From Variovorax sp. CAN15 (lineage in GTDB: Bacteria; Pseudomonadota; Gammaproteobacteria; Burkholderiales; Burkholderiaceae_C): a stretch of 63,030 nucleotides of DNA. The translations under genes and the position numbers were made by a program. Shown here one piece after another: positions 23,993 to 32,653 of the stretch (positions are counted from its first letter, which is position 1; each line of letters begins with the position of its first letter). Where the stretch lies: positions 1 to 63,030 of the forward strand of contig NZ_JASMRZ010000003.1 of the NCBI RefSeq assembly GCF_030462475.1, written 5' to 3'. The notes under the pieces are model-generated. The model searched no databases. It was given only the letters and a program-made list of their open reading frames with translations, and had not been told where the DNA came from.

Positions 23993-24991
23993 TCAGGCGG
24001 CCGCGGCCACCGCCACGGTGGCCAGGCAGCCCATGCCGTCGAGCGCCGCCTCCACGGCCTCCTCCAGCGGCGTGTGCGGCTCGCGGCCGAGAAAGGCCAC
24101 CAGCTTCGCGTTGTCCATGCCCACCGGCGTACGCCACAGGTAGCGCATCTCGCGCATTTCGCGGAAGGTGACGACGAAGGGCGAGGCCAGCGTCAGCAGC
24201 CACCACGGAAAGGCCGACACGCCGACCCTGGCGCCGGTGCGGCGCGCCACCACCTTGCGGATGGCGTCGCTCATGCGCGTGCCGTCGGCGTCCCAGTGGC
24301 CGGCCATGTGGAAGCGTGCGAAGGGCTCCAGCCTCTCGCGGCGCGCGAGCAGTTCGACCATGGTGCGCGCCACGTCGGGCAGGTACGACCACTGGTGGCC
24401 GACGCCGGGGCCGCCGGGATAGCTCACGGCCTTGACCGGCTGCCCCGCCTTCACCAGTCCTTGCGAGAACCAGTTGTTGCCGGCCCTCGGCCCGAAGAAA
24501 TCGCCAGCGCGCACGATCAGCACGCGCGCGCCCTGGCGGCTGGCCTCTTCCAGGCGCCGTTCCATCTCGACGCGGATCGCGCCCTTGCGGGTGAGCGGGC
24601 GCTGCAGCGAGTCCTCGGCCAGCAGCGGGAAGGCATCGGGTCCGAAGTTGTAGACCGTGCCCGGCAGCACGATGGTCGCGCCTTCGGCCTTGGCGGCGGC
24701 GATGGTGTTGTCGAGCATCGGCAGCACCAGTTGCGACCAGCCGCGGTAGCCCGGCGGGTTGACCGCATGCACGATGACCGAGCAGCCCGTGGCGGCGCGG
24801 CGCACCGCCTGCCCGTCCATCGCGTCGCCGGCCAGCCAGGTGATGCCTTCGCGCTTTCCTTCCTGCGTATCGCGCTTCAGCGCGCGCACCTGCCAGCCCG
24901 CATCGCGCAGCTGGCGGGCCACTTCGCCGCCGATGCCGCCCGTTGCGCCGAGAACCAGGACCGTGTCCCCGCGTGCCGTGTCGTTTGCCAT
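23993..24991 (-). CDS. NAD(P)-binding SDR/NmrA-like oxidoreductase
   Basis: The 332-aa protein has a Rossmann motif LGATGGIGGEVARQL near residue 15 and an atypical-SDR (NmrA or sugar-epimerase-like) pattern, including IVHAVNPPGYRGW and VRAGDFFGPRAGNNWFSQG. I do not see a clear YxxxK pair, so it may bind NAD(P)H as a sensor or a reductase of unknown substrate. The ATG at 24991 has TCTGGAG upstream. It is divergent from the LysR gene at 25088, which probably controls it. Confidence 0.8.
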   Translation of the reverse strand: MANDTARGDTVLVLGATGGIGGEVARQLRDAGWQVRALKRDTQEGKREGITWLAGDAMDGQAVRRAATGCSVIVHAVNPPGYRGWSQLVLPMLDNTIAAAKAEGATIVLPGTVYNFGPDAFPLLAEDSLQRPLTRKGAIRVEMERRLEEASRQGARVLIVRAGDFFGPRAGNNWFSQGLVKAGQPVKAVSYPGGPGVGHQWSYLPDVARTMVELLARRERLEPFARFHMAGHWDADGTRMSDAIRKVVARRTGARVGVSAFPWWLLTLASPFVVTFREMREMRYLWRTPVGMDNAKLVAFLGREPHTPLEEAVEAALDGMGCLATVAVAAAA

Positions 24992-25087
24992 GGAATGCTC
25001 CAGAAGTTGTTGCCGATGGAAGAATTCTGGAACCGTGTCGGCTCTATTGGAATTGCCGAACATGAGCTATCAGCCATACATTTATGT

Positions 25088-26026
25088 ATGACCTCGAACA
25101 TCGGCTGGGAGCTCTACCGCACTTTCCTGAGCGTGCTGCGCGAGGGCTCGCTCTCGGGCGCGGCACGCGCCCTCGGCATCACCCAGCCCACGGTCGGGCG
25201 CCACGTGGCCGCGCTCGAGGAAGCACTGGGCACGGTGCTCTTCACGCGTTCGCAGACGGGGCTGCTGCCCACCGAGGTGGCGCTGGCGCTGCGCACGCAC
25301 GCCGAGGCCATGGAAAGCACCGCCGCCTCGCTGGAGCGCGCCGCCAGCAGCCAGGGCGAAGGCGTGCGCGGCGTGGTGCGCGTGTCGGCCAGCGAGGTCG
25401 TCTGCGCGGAAGTGCTGCCGCCCATCGTCGGGAGGCTTCGCGAGACGCACCCGGCGCTGAAGGTCGAGCTGGTGTCGACCAACCGCGTGCAGGATCTGCT
25501 GCGGCGGGAGGCCGACATCGCCGTGCGCATGGTGCGCCCCAGGCAAGAGCAGCTGGTGGCGCGCCGCATCGGCAACATCGAGCTGGGCTTCCACGCGCAT
25601 CGCGACTATCTCGAGCGCCACGGCACGCCGCGCAAATTGCACGAGCTGGCCGCCCACTCGCTGATCGGGTACGACCAGCCCACGGCCTTCGTGCGCAACG
25701 CGGGGAAGTCGCTCAAGGGCTTCACACGCGACACCTTCTCGCTGCGCACCGACAGCGACCTCACGCAGCTCGCGTTGATCCGCGCCGGTGCCGGCATCGG
25801 CATCTGCCAGGTGGCGCTGGCCGCCCGCAACCCCGCGCTGGTGCGGCTGATGCCGCGCGGCTTCTCGCTGAAGCTCGACACCTGGGTCACGATGCACGAA
25901 GACCTGCGCGGCAGCCCGCGCTGCCGCGTGGCTTTCGATGCGCTGGTCGAAGGGCTCGCGCAATACATCGGCAGCTCCGCAACGGAGGCGAAAATGCCTC
26001 GCGCCAGAACGACAGCAACCGAATGA
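25088..26026 (+). CDS. LysR-family transcriptional regulator
   Basis: The 312-aa protein has a helix-turn-helix (LYRTFLSVLREGSLSGAARA, then LGITQPTVGRHVAALEEAL) and a typical sensor domain. The variant 'TQPTVGRHVAALE' marks the CrgA/AaeR-like broad group. It is divergent from the SDR-type gene with a 96-nt gap and overlaps the following gene by 4 nt (ATGA). Its inducer is unknown. Confidence 0.88.
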   Translation: MTSNIGWELYRTFLSVLREGSLSGAARALGITQPTVGRHVAALEEALGTVLFTRSQTGLLPTEVALALRTHAEAMESTAASLERAASSQGEGVRGVVRVSASEVVCAEVLPPIVGRLRETHPALKVELVSTNRVQDLLRREADIAVRMVRPRQEQLVARRIGNIELGFHAHRDYLERHGTPRKLHELAAHSLIGYDQPTAFVRNAGKSLKGFTRDTFSLRTDSDLTQLALIRAGAGIGICQVALAARNPALVRLMPRGFSLKLDTWVTMHEDLRGSPRCRVAFDALVEGLAQYIGSSATEAKMPRARTTATE

Positions 26027-26517
26027 CCGAACCGACCACAGACTCCGACACCCTCCCCCTGCAGGAAGACCGCCTCTGGCGCGACGACCGCTGGACCGCA
26101 CGCATCATCAAGAACGAGGAAGACGACGGCTGGGCCGTCGAGATGACCCGCCACGGCGACCCCGAGCCAGCCCTCGTCGGCCCCTGGACCATGGGCCGCG
26201 ACAAGAAGAACCCCAAGCCGCTGGATGGCCCCGCCTTCTCCACGCTGGTGAAGACCGCCGCCGAAGTCATCCGCCGCCACGAGCAGCAGCTGCACGCCAC
26301 GCTCAACAAGAGCGTGACCGTCACCGCGCGCAACGACCAGCGCGTGCGCGTGGCGCTGGCCATCGTGCCCGACGAGGACAACCCATCGGCCACGCTCACG
26401 GCGTACGACGATGCCGACGACTCCGAACTCGCCAGCGTGAGCGTGTCGCCCGCGTTCAGGCTCACGGCCAGCAGCGCGAGTGCGTGGATCGAGTCCGGCT
26501 ACGCGCGCCCGCGCTGA
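26023..26517 (+). CDS. Acidic hypothetical protein coupled to a LysR gene
   Basis: This 164-aa soluble protein has no signal or membrane segment and is rich in D and E. It opens with MTEPTTDSD, contains WAVEMTRHGDPEPALVGPWT and ends ASAWIESGYARPR. I do not recognise a domain. Its start overlaps the stop of the LysR gene, so it is co-translated with it. It lies upstream of the amide operon leader, about 100 nt from its candidate hairpins, and probably has no link to it. Confidence 0.7.
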   Translation: MTEPTTDSDTLPLQEDRLWRDDRWTARIIKNEEDDGWAVEMTRHGDPEPALVGPWTMGRDKKNPKPLDGPAFSTLVKTAAEVIRRHEQQLHATLNKSVTVTARNDQRVRVALAIVPDEDNPSATLTAYDDADDSELASVSVSPAFRLTASSASAWIESGYARPR

Positions 26518-26541
26518 GCGCGAATAACACAGGCGCCGCGT

Positions 26542-26570
26542 TTTCGCCAATTAGCGAAACAGCGTATGTT
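26542..26570 (+). promoter_or_regulatory. Inverted repeat and candidate -10 box upstream of the amide operon leader
   Basis: A perfect 6-bp inverted repeat, TTTCGC-N6-GCGAAA (26542-26559), is followed by a possible -10 box TATGTT (26565-26570). Transcription would start near 26577, just before the structured leader. The -35 match is poor, so an activator may be needed. The placement is suggestive only. Confidence 0.35.
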
Positions 26571-26602
26571 CATGCCGGGGTGAGTTGAGAAGAATCCGCC
26601 CC

Positions 26603-26676
26603 AACGAGCAATCGTTACCAGTCATACGACACCCGCTGCCAGTGCTGCCAGCGAGGCGTCGGGCAACAAAGCCCGA
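26603..26676 (+). promoter_or_regulatory. Candidate ANTAR-binding antiterminator hairpins in the amide operon leader
   Basis: Three hairpins can form here. The first is AACG-[AGCAAT]-CGTT (26603-26616); it can also fold with a GCAA tetraloop. The second is a 12-pair stem at 26627-26661, with one bulge and two mismatches, closed by the hexaloop AGTGCT, which has A at position 1 and G at position 4 as ANTAR proteins prefer. The third is TCGGGC-[AACAAA]-GCCCGA (26659-26676), whose 3' arm is the 5' arm of the terminator that follows, so the two cannot coexist. An amiR-like ANTAR gene lies at the end of the operon, so antitermination control is a natural inference. Confidence 0.5.
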
Positions 26677-26706
26677 ATCGGTCTAACCACCGGTTCGGGC
26701 TTTTTT
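26668..26706 (+). terminator. Strong intrinsic terminator or attenuator ahead of the amide operon
   Basis: A stem of about 15 bp (26668-26682 with 26689-26703, one G-T pair) closes a CTAACC loop and is followed by TTTTTT. It lies 150 nt past the stop of the upstream gene and 189 nt before the first transporter gene. It may end the upstream transcript, but its overlap with an alternative hairpin suggests regulated readthrough into the operon. Confidence 0.8.
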
Positions 26707-26894
26707 GCTTTTTCGGCCGCAAGAGTGCTTTTTCGAAACGGATGCGCCGCATCCGGTGGCGGAGCCTTGCCCGGAGAAAACGCACTGGCAGCAGAACGCC
26801 CGTTTGCAGGGCCGCGTCGCGGGAGGAGACACCCAACGCGCGGTCCGAAGGTCGGATCTTCCTGATGACTCGCACAAACACAAAGGAATTTGAC

Positions 26895-28088
26895 ATGACG
26901 AACGCTTTCAACCGCCGCCAGATCGTGAAGACCGGCGGCTCGATGATCGTGCTGGGCGCCGCAGGCGGCGTGGCCGGCATCGCATCGGCGCAGGACGGCG
27001 GCACCGTGAAACTCGGCCTGCTGCATTCGCTCTCGGGCACCATCGCCATCGCCGAGGCCTCGCTGGTCGACGCCGAGAAGCTGGCCATCGAGGAGATCAA
27101 CGCGGCGGGCGGCGTGATGGGCAAGAAGATCGAGGCCGTGGTGGAGGACGGCGCGAGCGAGAACCCGGTGTTCGCAGAGAAGGCGCGCAAGCTGCTGGAG
27201 CGCGACAAGGTCGCGGCCATCATCGGCTGCTACACATCGGCGTCGCGCAAGGCGCTGCTGCCGGTGCTCAACCAGGCCAAGGGGCTGCTGTTCTATCCGA
27301 CCTATTACGAGGGCCAGGAGCAGGACAAGCGCGTGTTCTACCCCTCGCAGGAAGCCACGCAGTCGGTGATCGCGGCGGTCGAGTGGATGGCGCGTGAGAA
27401 GGGCAAGAGCTTCTTCCTGGTGGGCTCCGACTACATCTATCCGCGCACCTGCAACAAGATCGCCAAGCCCGCCATCGCCAAGGCCGGCGGCAAGGTGCTG
27501 GGCGAAGAGTACGCGCCGCTGGGCCACACCGAGTTCTCATCGATCATCAACAAGATCAAGGCCGCCAAGCCCGACTGCATCTACAGCACCGTGGTGGGCG
27601 GCTCCAACGTGGCCTTCTACAAGCAGCTGCGCGCTGCGGGCCTCGACGGCGCCAGGCAGGTGCTGCTGTCCACCGTGGTGTCGGAAAACGAGATCGACGG
27701 CATCGGCAAGGACAACGCCGCCGGCTACTACGCCTGCATGGGCTATTTCCAGAGCATCAAGTCGCCGGCCAACGAGAAGTTCGTGAAGGCCTTCAAGGCG
27801 AAGTACGGGCAGGACCGCGTGATCGGCGACCCGATGGAGGTGGCCTACAACAGCGTGTACCTGTGGAAGCTGGCGGTGGAGAAGGCCAAGTCCTTCGACG
27901 TCGACAAGGTCACGGCGGCGGCGGCGGGCGTGGAAATAGAAGCGCCCGAAGGCACGGTGCGCGTGCACGCCACCAACCACCATGTGTGGAAGAAGGTGCG
28001 CGTGGGCCGCGCCCGGCCCGACGGACAGTTCGACATCGTGTGGGAATCGCCCCAGCTCGTCGAGCCCAACCCCTTCCCGAAGGTTTGA
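26895..28088 (+). CDS. Urea/amide ABC transporter substrate-binding protein (UrtA-like)
   Basis: The 397-aa protein has a signal that includes a twin-arginine-like NRRQIVKTGGS and a hydrophobic stretch ending IASAQ. The mature part carries LGLLHSLSGTIAIAEASLVD, typical of UrtA/FmdD/AmiC-like binding proteins for urea and short-chain amides. The start ATG has AAAGGAA 6 nt upstream. It begins a run of eleven genes in one direction. With AmiE downstream, the likely ligand is a short amide or urea. The same fold recurs in the cytoplasmic sensor AmiC at 36155. Confidence 0.9.
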   Translation: MTNAFNRRQIVKTGGSMIVLGAAGGVAGIASAQDGGTVKLGLLHSLSGTIAIAEASLVDAEKLAIEEINAAGGVMGKKIEAVVEDGASENPVFAEKARKLLERDKVAAIIGCYTSASRKALLPVLNQAKGLLFYPTYYEGQEQDKRVFYPSQEATQSVIAAVEWMAREKGKSFFLVGSDYIYPRTCNKIAKPAIAKAGGKVLGEEYAPLGHTEFSSIINKIKAAKPDCIYSTVVGGSNVAFYKQLRAAGLDGARQVLLSTVVSENEIDGIGKDNAAGYYACMGYFQSIKSPANEKFVKAFKAKYGQDRVIGDPMEVAYNSVYLWKLAVEKAKSFDVDKVTAAAAGVEIEAPEGTVRVHATNHHVWKKVRVGRARPDGQFDIVWESPQLVEPNPFPKV

Positions 28089-28093
28089 ACGCG

Positions 28094-28996
28094 ATGAACT
28101 TCGACATCGCGGTGATGCAGGTGTTCAACGGCGTGAGCCTGTTCACCATCCTGCTGCTGATGGCGATCGGGCTGGCCATCGTGTTCGGCCTGATGGGCGT
28201 CATCAACATGGCGCACGGCGAACTCATGGCCCTCGGCGCCTACATGACCTATCTGGCCGCGCGCTTCTTCGAGCACTTCGCGCCGGGCCTCATGGACCTG
28301 TACCTGTTCGCCGCGATTCCGTTCGCGTTCGCCGTGACCTTCGCGTTCGGCTATGTGCTGGAGCGCGGCTTCATCCGCTTCTTCTACGACCGGCCGCTGG
28401 ACACCCTGCTCGCTACCTGGGGCCTGAGCCTGATGCTGCAGCAGGCCTACCGCTCGATCTTCGGCGCGCAGGAGGTGAGCGTGCCGCTGGCCTCCTGGCT
28501 CGCGGGCGCGTGGGAGCCGACGGCGGGCATCCAGCTGCCGCTGAACCGCATCTTCATCGTGGGGCTCACCGCGCTGGTGGCGACCGGCGTGTATTTGCTG
28601 CTGTACCGCACGCCCTGGGGCCTCAAGGTGCGCGCGGTGACGCAGAACCGCGCCATCGCCGGCGCGGTGGGCATCGACACGCACCGAGTCGACGCCATGA
28701 CCTTCGCGCTGGGCTCCGGGCTCGCGGGCATCGCGGGCTCGGTGTTCACCATGATCGGCTCGACCAACCCGGGTACGGGGCAGCTCTACATCGTGGACTC
28801 GTTCATCGTGGTGGTGTTCGGCGGCGTGCAGAGCCTGGTGGGCACCGCGCTGTCGGGCTTCTCGATCGCGCAGTCGCAGACCTGGCTCGAGTACCTGATG
28901 AGCGGCTCGATGGCCAAGGCGACGATCCTGCTGCTGGTGATCGTGGTGCTGTATTTCCGGCCCAACGGGCTGTTCGCGATCCGTTCGAGGAGCTGA
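28094..28996 (+). CDS. Urea/amide ABC permease, UrtB-like
   Basis: The 300-aa membrane protein shows LivH-family motifs (FGLMGVINMAHGELMALGAY and RAVTQNRAIAGAVGIDTHRV). The second motif, with its TQNR start, is characteristic of UrtB. It forms the channel with the UrtC-like protein. The start codon follows the binding-protein stop by 5 nt. Confidence 0.9.
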   Translation: MNFDIAVMQVFNGVSLFTILLLMAIGLAIVFGLMGVINMAHGELMALGAYMTYLAARFFEHFAPGLMDLYLFAAIPFAFAVTFAFGYVLERGFIRFFYDRPLDTLLATWGLSLMLQQAYRSIFGAQEVSVPLASWLAGAWEPTAGIQLPLNRIFIVGLTALVATGVYLLLYRTPWGLKVRAVTQNRAIAGAVGIDTHRVDAMTFALGSGLAGIAGSVFTMIGSTNPGTGQLYIVDSFIVVVFGGVQSLVGTALSGFSIAQSQTWLEYLMSGSMAKATILLLVIVVLYFRPNGLFAIRSRS

Positions 28997-28998
28997 GC

Positions 28999-30054
28999 AT
29001 GCTGTCGAAGCTCTCTTCCCAACGCAGGAGCGACATCGGCTCGATGGCCGCCGTTCTCGTGCTGCTGGCGCTGGTGCTGCCGCTCGCGCTCGATGCGTTC
29101 CGCCTGAACCTCGTGGGCAAGTACCTGGCCTTCGCTTTCGTCGCCATTGGCGTGGTGCTCACCTGGGGCTACGGCGGCGTGCTGAGCCTGGGCCAGGGCA
29201 TGTTCTTCGGCCTGGGCGGCTACATGATGGCCATGTTCCTCAAGCTCGAAGCCTCGGCGCCCGAGCTGCCGGACTTCATGGTGTGGAGCAGCGTGGAACA
29301 GCTGCCCGCGTGGTGGCAGCCCTTCCACTCGCTAGGCTGGACCGTGGCGGGCATTCTCGTGGTTCCGGCGGTGCTGGCCTACGTGTTCTCGTACGCGATC
29401 TTCAAGCGGCGCGTAAGCGGCGTGTACTTCGCAATCGTCACGCTGTCGCTCGCGCTCACGCTCACCGTGGTGGTGATCGGCCAGCAGGGCGACACCGGCG
29501 GCGCCAACGGCATCACCGACTTCCGCACGCTGCTGGGCCTGGACATCGCGAGCGACGAGGCAAAGCGCACGATCTACTTCGTGGAGGTGCTGGCCATCGC
29601 GCTGGTGATGGCGCTGTCGCTGCTCGTCGTGCGCAGCCGCTTCGGCAAGATCCTCATCGCCATCCGCGACCGGGAAGACCGCGTGCGCTTCAGCGGCTAC
29701 AACACCGCACACATGAAGGCCTTCGTGTTCGCGGTGGCCGCAGTGCTGTCTTCCATCGGCGGGGCGTTCTACAGCCTGCAGGTGGGGCTGATCGCGCCGG
29801 GCGTGATCGGCGTGGTGGCCTCAGTGGAGATGGTGATCTACGCGGCGGTCGGAGGTCGGCTTTCGATTCCGGGTGCTGTTGTCGGCGCGCTGCTGATCGG
29901 TTTTCTCAAGTCGTACCTGTCGGAGACCTTCCCTGAAGGCTGGCTGTACTTCCTGGGTGCCGTGTTCATCCTCGTGGTGTGGGCCATGCCCGAGGGGCTC
30001 GCGGGCCTGGGCGCGAGGCTGCTGCGCCGGCGCGGCGCGGAGGCCGCGCCATGA
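28999..30054 (+). CDS. Urea/amide ABC permease, UrtC-like
   Basis: The 351-aa membrane protein has the UrtC features YGGVLSLGQGMFFGLGGYMM near residue 55 and AIRDREDRVRFSGYN in the cytoplasmic loop. The gap to the upstream gene is 2 nt and the stop overlaps the next start by 4 nt, indicating tight coupling. It is the longer permease partner of the UrtB-like subunit. Confidence 0.9.
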   Translation: MLSKLSSQRRSDIGSMAAVLVLLALVLPLALDAFRLNLVGKYLAFAFVAIGVVLTWGYGGVLSLGQGMFFGLGGYMMAMFLKLEASAPELPDFMVWSSVEQLPAWWQPFHSLGWTVAGILVVPAVLAYVFSYAIFKRRVSGVYFAIVTLSLALTLTVVVIGQQGDTGGANGITDFRTLLGLDIASDEAKRTIYFVEVLAIALVMALSLLVVRSRFGKILIAIRDREDRVRFSGYNTAHMKAFVFAVAAVLSSIGGAFYSLQVGLIAPGVIGVVASVEMVIYAAVGGRLSIPGAVVGALLIGFLKSYLSETFPEGWLYFLGAVFILVVWAMPEGLAGLGARLLRRRGAEAAP

Positions 30055-30851
30055 ACGCGACCATGACCATGCCCAACGGGGGCCTGCCGCGGGCCGCCTC
30101 GGCCGTGCCGCCCTCGAACGAGCAGATCCTGCGCGTCGAAGACCTCACCGTGTCCTTCGACGGCTTCAAGGCGGTGGACGGCCTGAGCCTTGCGGTCGAG
30201 CGCAACGAGCTGCGCGTGATCATCGGTCCGAACGGCGCGGGCAAGACCACGCTGCTGGACATGATCTGCGGCAAGACCCGTCCGAGCGCGGGCCGCGTGC
30301 TGTTCAACGGCCAGGACCTCGGCCGGCTGAACGAGTACGAGATCGTGCGTGCCGGCGTGGGCCGCAAGTTCCAGACGCCCTCGGTCTACGAAGACCTCAC
30401 GGTGCTGGAGAACTTCGAGATCTCGCTGCCGCGCATGCACGGCCTGCTGCAGTCGCTGGCCTTTCGCCGCACCGCCGCGCTGCGCGAGCGCATCGATGCG
30501 ATGGCGGCCGACGTGTTCCTGCTCGACCAGCTCGAGCGCCGCGCGGGCCAGCTCAGCCACGGCCAGAAGCAGTGGCTGGAGATCGGCATGCTGCTGATGC
30601 AGGAGCCCGAGCTTCTTCTGCTCGACGAGCCCGTGGCCGGCATGAGCCCGCGCGAGCGCGAGCAGACCGGCGACCTGCTGCGGCGCATCTCGGTGGGCAA
30701 GTCGGTGGTGGTGATCGAGCACGACATGGACTTCGTCAAGCGCATCGCCCACCGCGTGACCGTGCTGCACCAGGGCCGGCTGCTGAGCGAGGGAACGGCC
30801 GCCGAAGTGCAGTCCGACCCGCGCGTGATCGACGTGTACCTGGGCCATTGA
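30051..30851 (+). CDS. Urea/amide ABC transporter ATPase, UrtD-like
   Basis: The 266-aa protein has Walker A GPNGAGKTT, the C-loop LSHGQKQWLEIGMLL and Walker B LLLLDEPVAGMSPRERE. The 'SHGQKQWLEIGM' form is typical of UrtD. An N-terminal extension of about 28 residues (MTMPNGGLPRAASAVPPSNE) precedes the nucleotide-binding domain and is probably disordered. It energises import together with the UrtE-like subunit. Confidence 0.9.
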   Translation: MNATMTMPNGGLPRAASAVPPSNEQILRVEDLTVSFDGFKAVDGLSLAVERNELRVIIGPNGAGKTTLLDMICGKTRPSAGRVLFNGQDLGRLNEYEIVRAGVGRKFQTPSVYEDLTVLENFEISLPRMHGLLQSLAFRRTAALRERIDAMAADVFLLDQLERRAGQLSHGQKQWLEIGMLLMQEPELLLLDEPVAGMSPREREQTGDLLRRISVGKSVVVIEHDMDFVKRIAHRVTVLHQGRLLSEGTAAEVQSDPRVIDVYLGH

Positions 30852-30869
30852 GCACAAGGAGAAACACAG

Positions 30870-31559
30870 ATGCTCGAAGTCTCCGAACTCGACGTCGCCT
30901 ATGGCGAGTCGCACGTCATCCGCGATGTGTCCCTTCGCGTCGCACCCGGCGAGGCGGTGGCCGTCATGGGCCGCAACGGCATGGGCAAGACCACGCTGCT
31001 GAAGTCGCTCATCGGCCTGCTGCCCGCGCGCGGCGGCCACATCCGGCTGGGCGGCGCCGACATCACGAAGCTGCCGAGCCACCAGCGCGTGGCGCGGGGC
31101 CTGGCCTTCGTGCCGCAGGGGCGCATGGTGTTCCCGTTCCTCACGGTGGAGCAGAACATCCTCTCGGGCGCCGCGAAGTCCGGACACCGCACGGTGCCCG
31201 ACTACCTCTACCGTTTCTTCCCGGTGCTCAAGGACATGAAGCAGCGCAAGGCCGGCAACCTCTCGGGCGGCCAGCAGCAGATGCTGGCGATTGCGCGCGC
31301 GCTCATCTCCGAGCCCAAGGTGCTGATCCTCGACGAGCCGACCGAGGGCATCCAGCCTTCGATCATCAAGGAGATCGCGCAGACGCTGAACGTGCTGCGC
31401 GCCGAGCGCGGCTTCGCCATCGTGGTGTCGGAGCAGGTGCTGAGCTTCGCGCTCGACCTGGCCGACCGCTTCCTCGTCATCGACCGCGGGCGCCTCGTGC
31501 ACGACGAGGCGCGCGCCAGCCTCGATCAGGACAAGGTCAGGTCGTTCCTGACCGTGTGA
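30870..31559 (+). CDS. Urea/amide ABC transporter ATPase, UrtE-like
   Basis: The 229-aa protein has Walker A GRNGMGKTT, the C-loop LSGGQQQMLAIARAL and Walker B VLILDEPTEGIQPSIIKEI, matching UrtE/LivF. A good ribosome site (AAGGAG) precedes its ATG. It completes a five-subunit importer. The next gene encodes the amidase, so transport and hydrolysis are in one transcript. Confidence 0.9.
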   Translation: MLEVSELDVAYGESHVIRDVSLRVAPGEAVAVMGRNGMGKTTLLKSLIGLLPARGGHIRLGGADITKLPSHQRVARGLAFVPQGRMVFPFLTVEQNILSGAAKSGHRTVPDYLYRFFPVLKDMKQRKAGNLSGGQQQMLAIARALISEPKVLILDEPTEGIQPSIIKEIAQTLNVLRAERGFAIVVSEQVLSFALDLADRFLVIDRGRLVHDEARASLDQDKVRSFLTV

Positions 31560-31604
31560 GAGCCCCTCCCGTTTTCCTTCAACCCTTCTTTCAGGAGCAG
31601 CGTC

Positions 31605-32642
31605 ATGAGACATGGTGATATTTCGAGCAGCAACGATTGCGTGGGCGTCGCGGTCGTCAACTACAAGATGCCTCGCCTGCACACCAAGGCCGAGGTGCTG
31701 GACAACGCGCGCAAGATCGGCGAGATGCTGGTCGGCATGAAGAAGGGCCTGCCGGGCATGGACCTGGTGGTGTTCCCCGAGTACTCCACGCACGGGATCA
31801 TGTACGACGCCAAGGAGATGTACGACACGGCCGCCACCGTGCCCGGCGAGGAGACGGCCATCTTCGCCGACGCCTGCCGCCGCGCCAACGTGTGGGGCGT
31901 GTTCTCGCTCACCGGCGAGCGCCACGAGGAGCACCCGAACAAGGCGCCCTACAACACGCTGATCCTCATGAACAACAAGGGCGAGATCGTCCAGAAGTAC
32001 CGCAAGATCATGCCGTGGGTGCCCATCGAGGGCTGGTATCCGGGCGACTGCACCTACGTCAGCGATGGCCCCAAGGGCATGAAGATCAGCCTGATCATCT
32101 GCGACGACGGCAACTACCCCGAGATCTGGCGCGACTGCGCGATGCGCGGCGCCGAACTCATCATCCGCTGCCAGGGCTACATGTACCCGGCCAAGGAGCA
32201 GCAGATCATGGTGTCGAAGGCCATGGCCTTCATGAACAACACCTACGTGGCGGTGGCCAACGCGGCGGGCTTCGACGGCGTCTACTCGTACTTCGGCCAC
32301 TCCGCGCTCATCGGCTTCGACGGCCGCACGCTGGGCGAGTGCGGCGAGGAGGAGATGGGCATCAACTACGCCGAGCTCTCGATGGGCCTGATCCGCGACG
32401 CGCGCAAGAACGGCCAGTCGCAGAACCACCTTTTCAAGCTGGTGCACCGCGGCTACACCGGCACCATCAACTCCGGCGACGGCGACAAGGGCGTGGCGGC
32501 CTGCCCGTACAACTTCTACACGAAGTGGATCAACGACCCCGAGGGCACGCGCGAGATGGTGGAGTCGTTCACGCGCAGCACGGTCGGCACGCCCGAATGC
32601 CCGATCGAGGGCATTCCGAACGAGCCGGCCAAGCATCGCTGA
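31605..32642 (+). CDS. amiE: Aliphatic amidase AmiE
   Basis: The 345-aa protein is recognisably AmiE. It opens [11 protein letters not shown] and has the nitrilase-superfamily triad at the same numbers as the Pseudomonas enzyme: E59 (VVFPEYS), K134 (KYRKIMPW) and C166 (LIICDDGN). AmiE hydrolyses short amides such as acetamide and propionamide to the acid and ammonia in the cytoplasm. The start has AGGAGCAG upstream. It lies between the transporter genes and the amiB/amiC/amiR homologues, which gives the operon its amide-utilisation identity. Confidence 0.95.
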   Translation: MRHGDISSSNDCVGVAVVNYKMPRLHTKAEVLDNARKIGEMLVGMKKGLPGMDLVVFPEYSTHGIMYDAKEMYDTAATVPGEETAIFADACRRANVWGVFSLTGERHEEHPNKAPYNTLILMNNKGEIVQKYRKIMPWVPIEGWYPGDCTYVSDGPKGMKISLIICDDGNYPEIWRDCAMRGAELIIRCQGYMYPAKEQQIMVSKAMAFMNNTYVAVANAAGFDGVYSYFGHSALIGFDGRTLGECGEEEMGINYAELSMGLIRDARKNGQSQNHLFKLVHRGYTGTINSGDGDKGVAACPYNFYTKWINDPEGTREMVESFTRSTVGTPECPIEGIPNEPAKHR

Positions 32643-32653
32643 GCCGCCGCGCC

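Noticed and set aside
26520..26570. A sigma-54 promoter ahead of the amide leader
   Set aside because: The GG/GC spacing and bases match the -24/-12 consensus only weakly.
26530..26700. A guanidine-I (ykkC) or other known riboswitch in the amide leader
   Set aside because: I could not find the conserved core of that class; the hairpin-plus-terminator plan fits ANTAR control better.
29838..32636. A 932-aa open frame on the minus strand across the transporter and amidase genes
   Set aside because: It is the antisense of well-recognised genes in GC-rich DNA and has low-complexity His/Ala/Arg-rich sequence with no domain.
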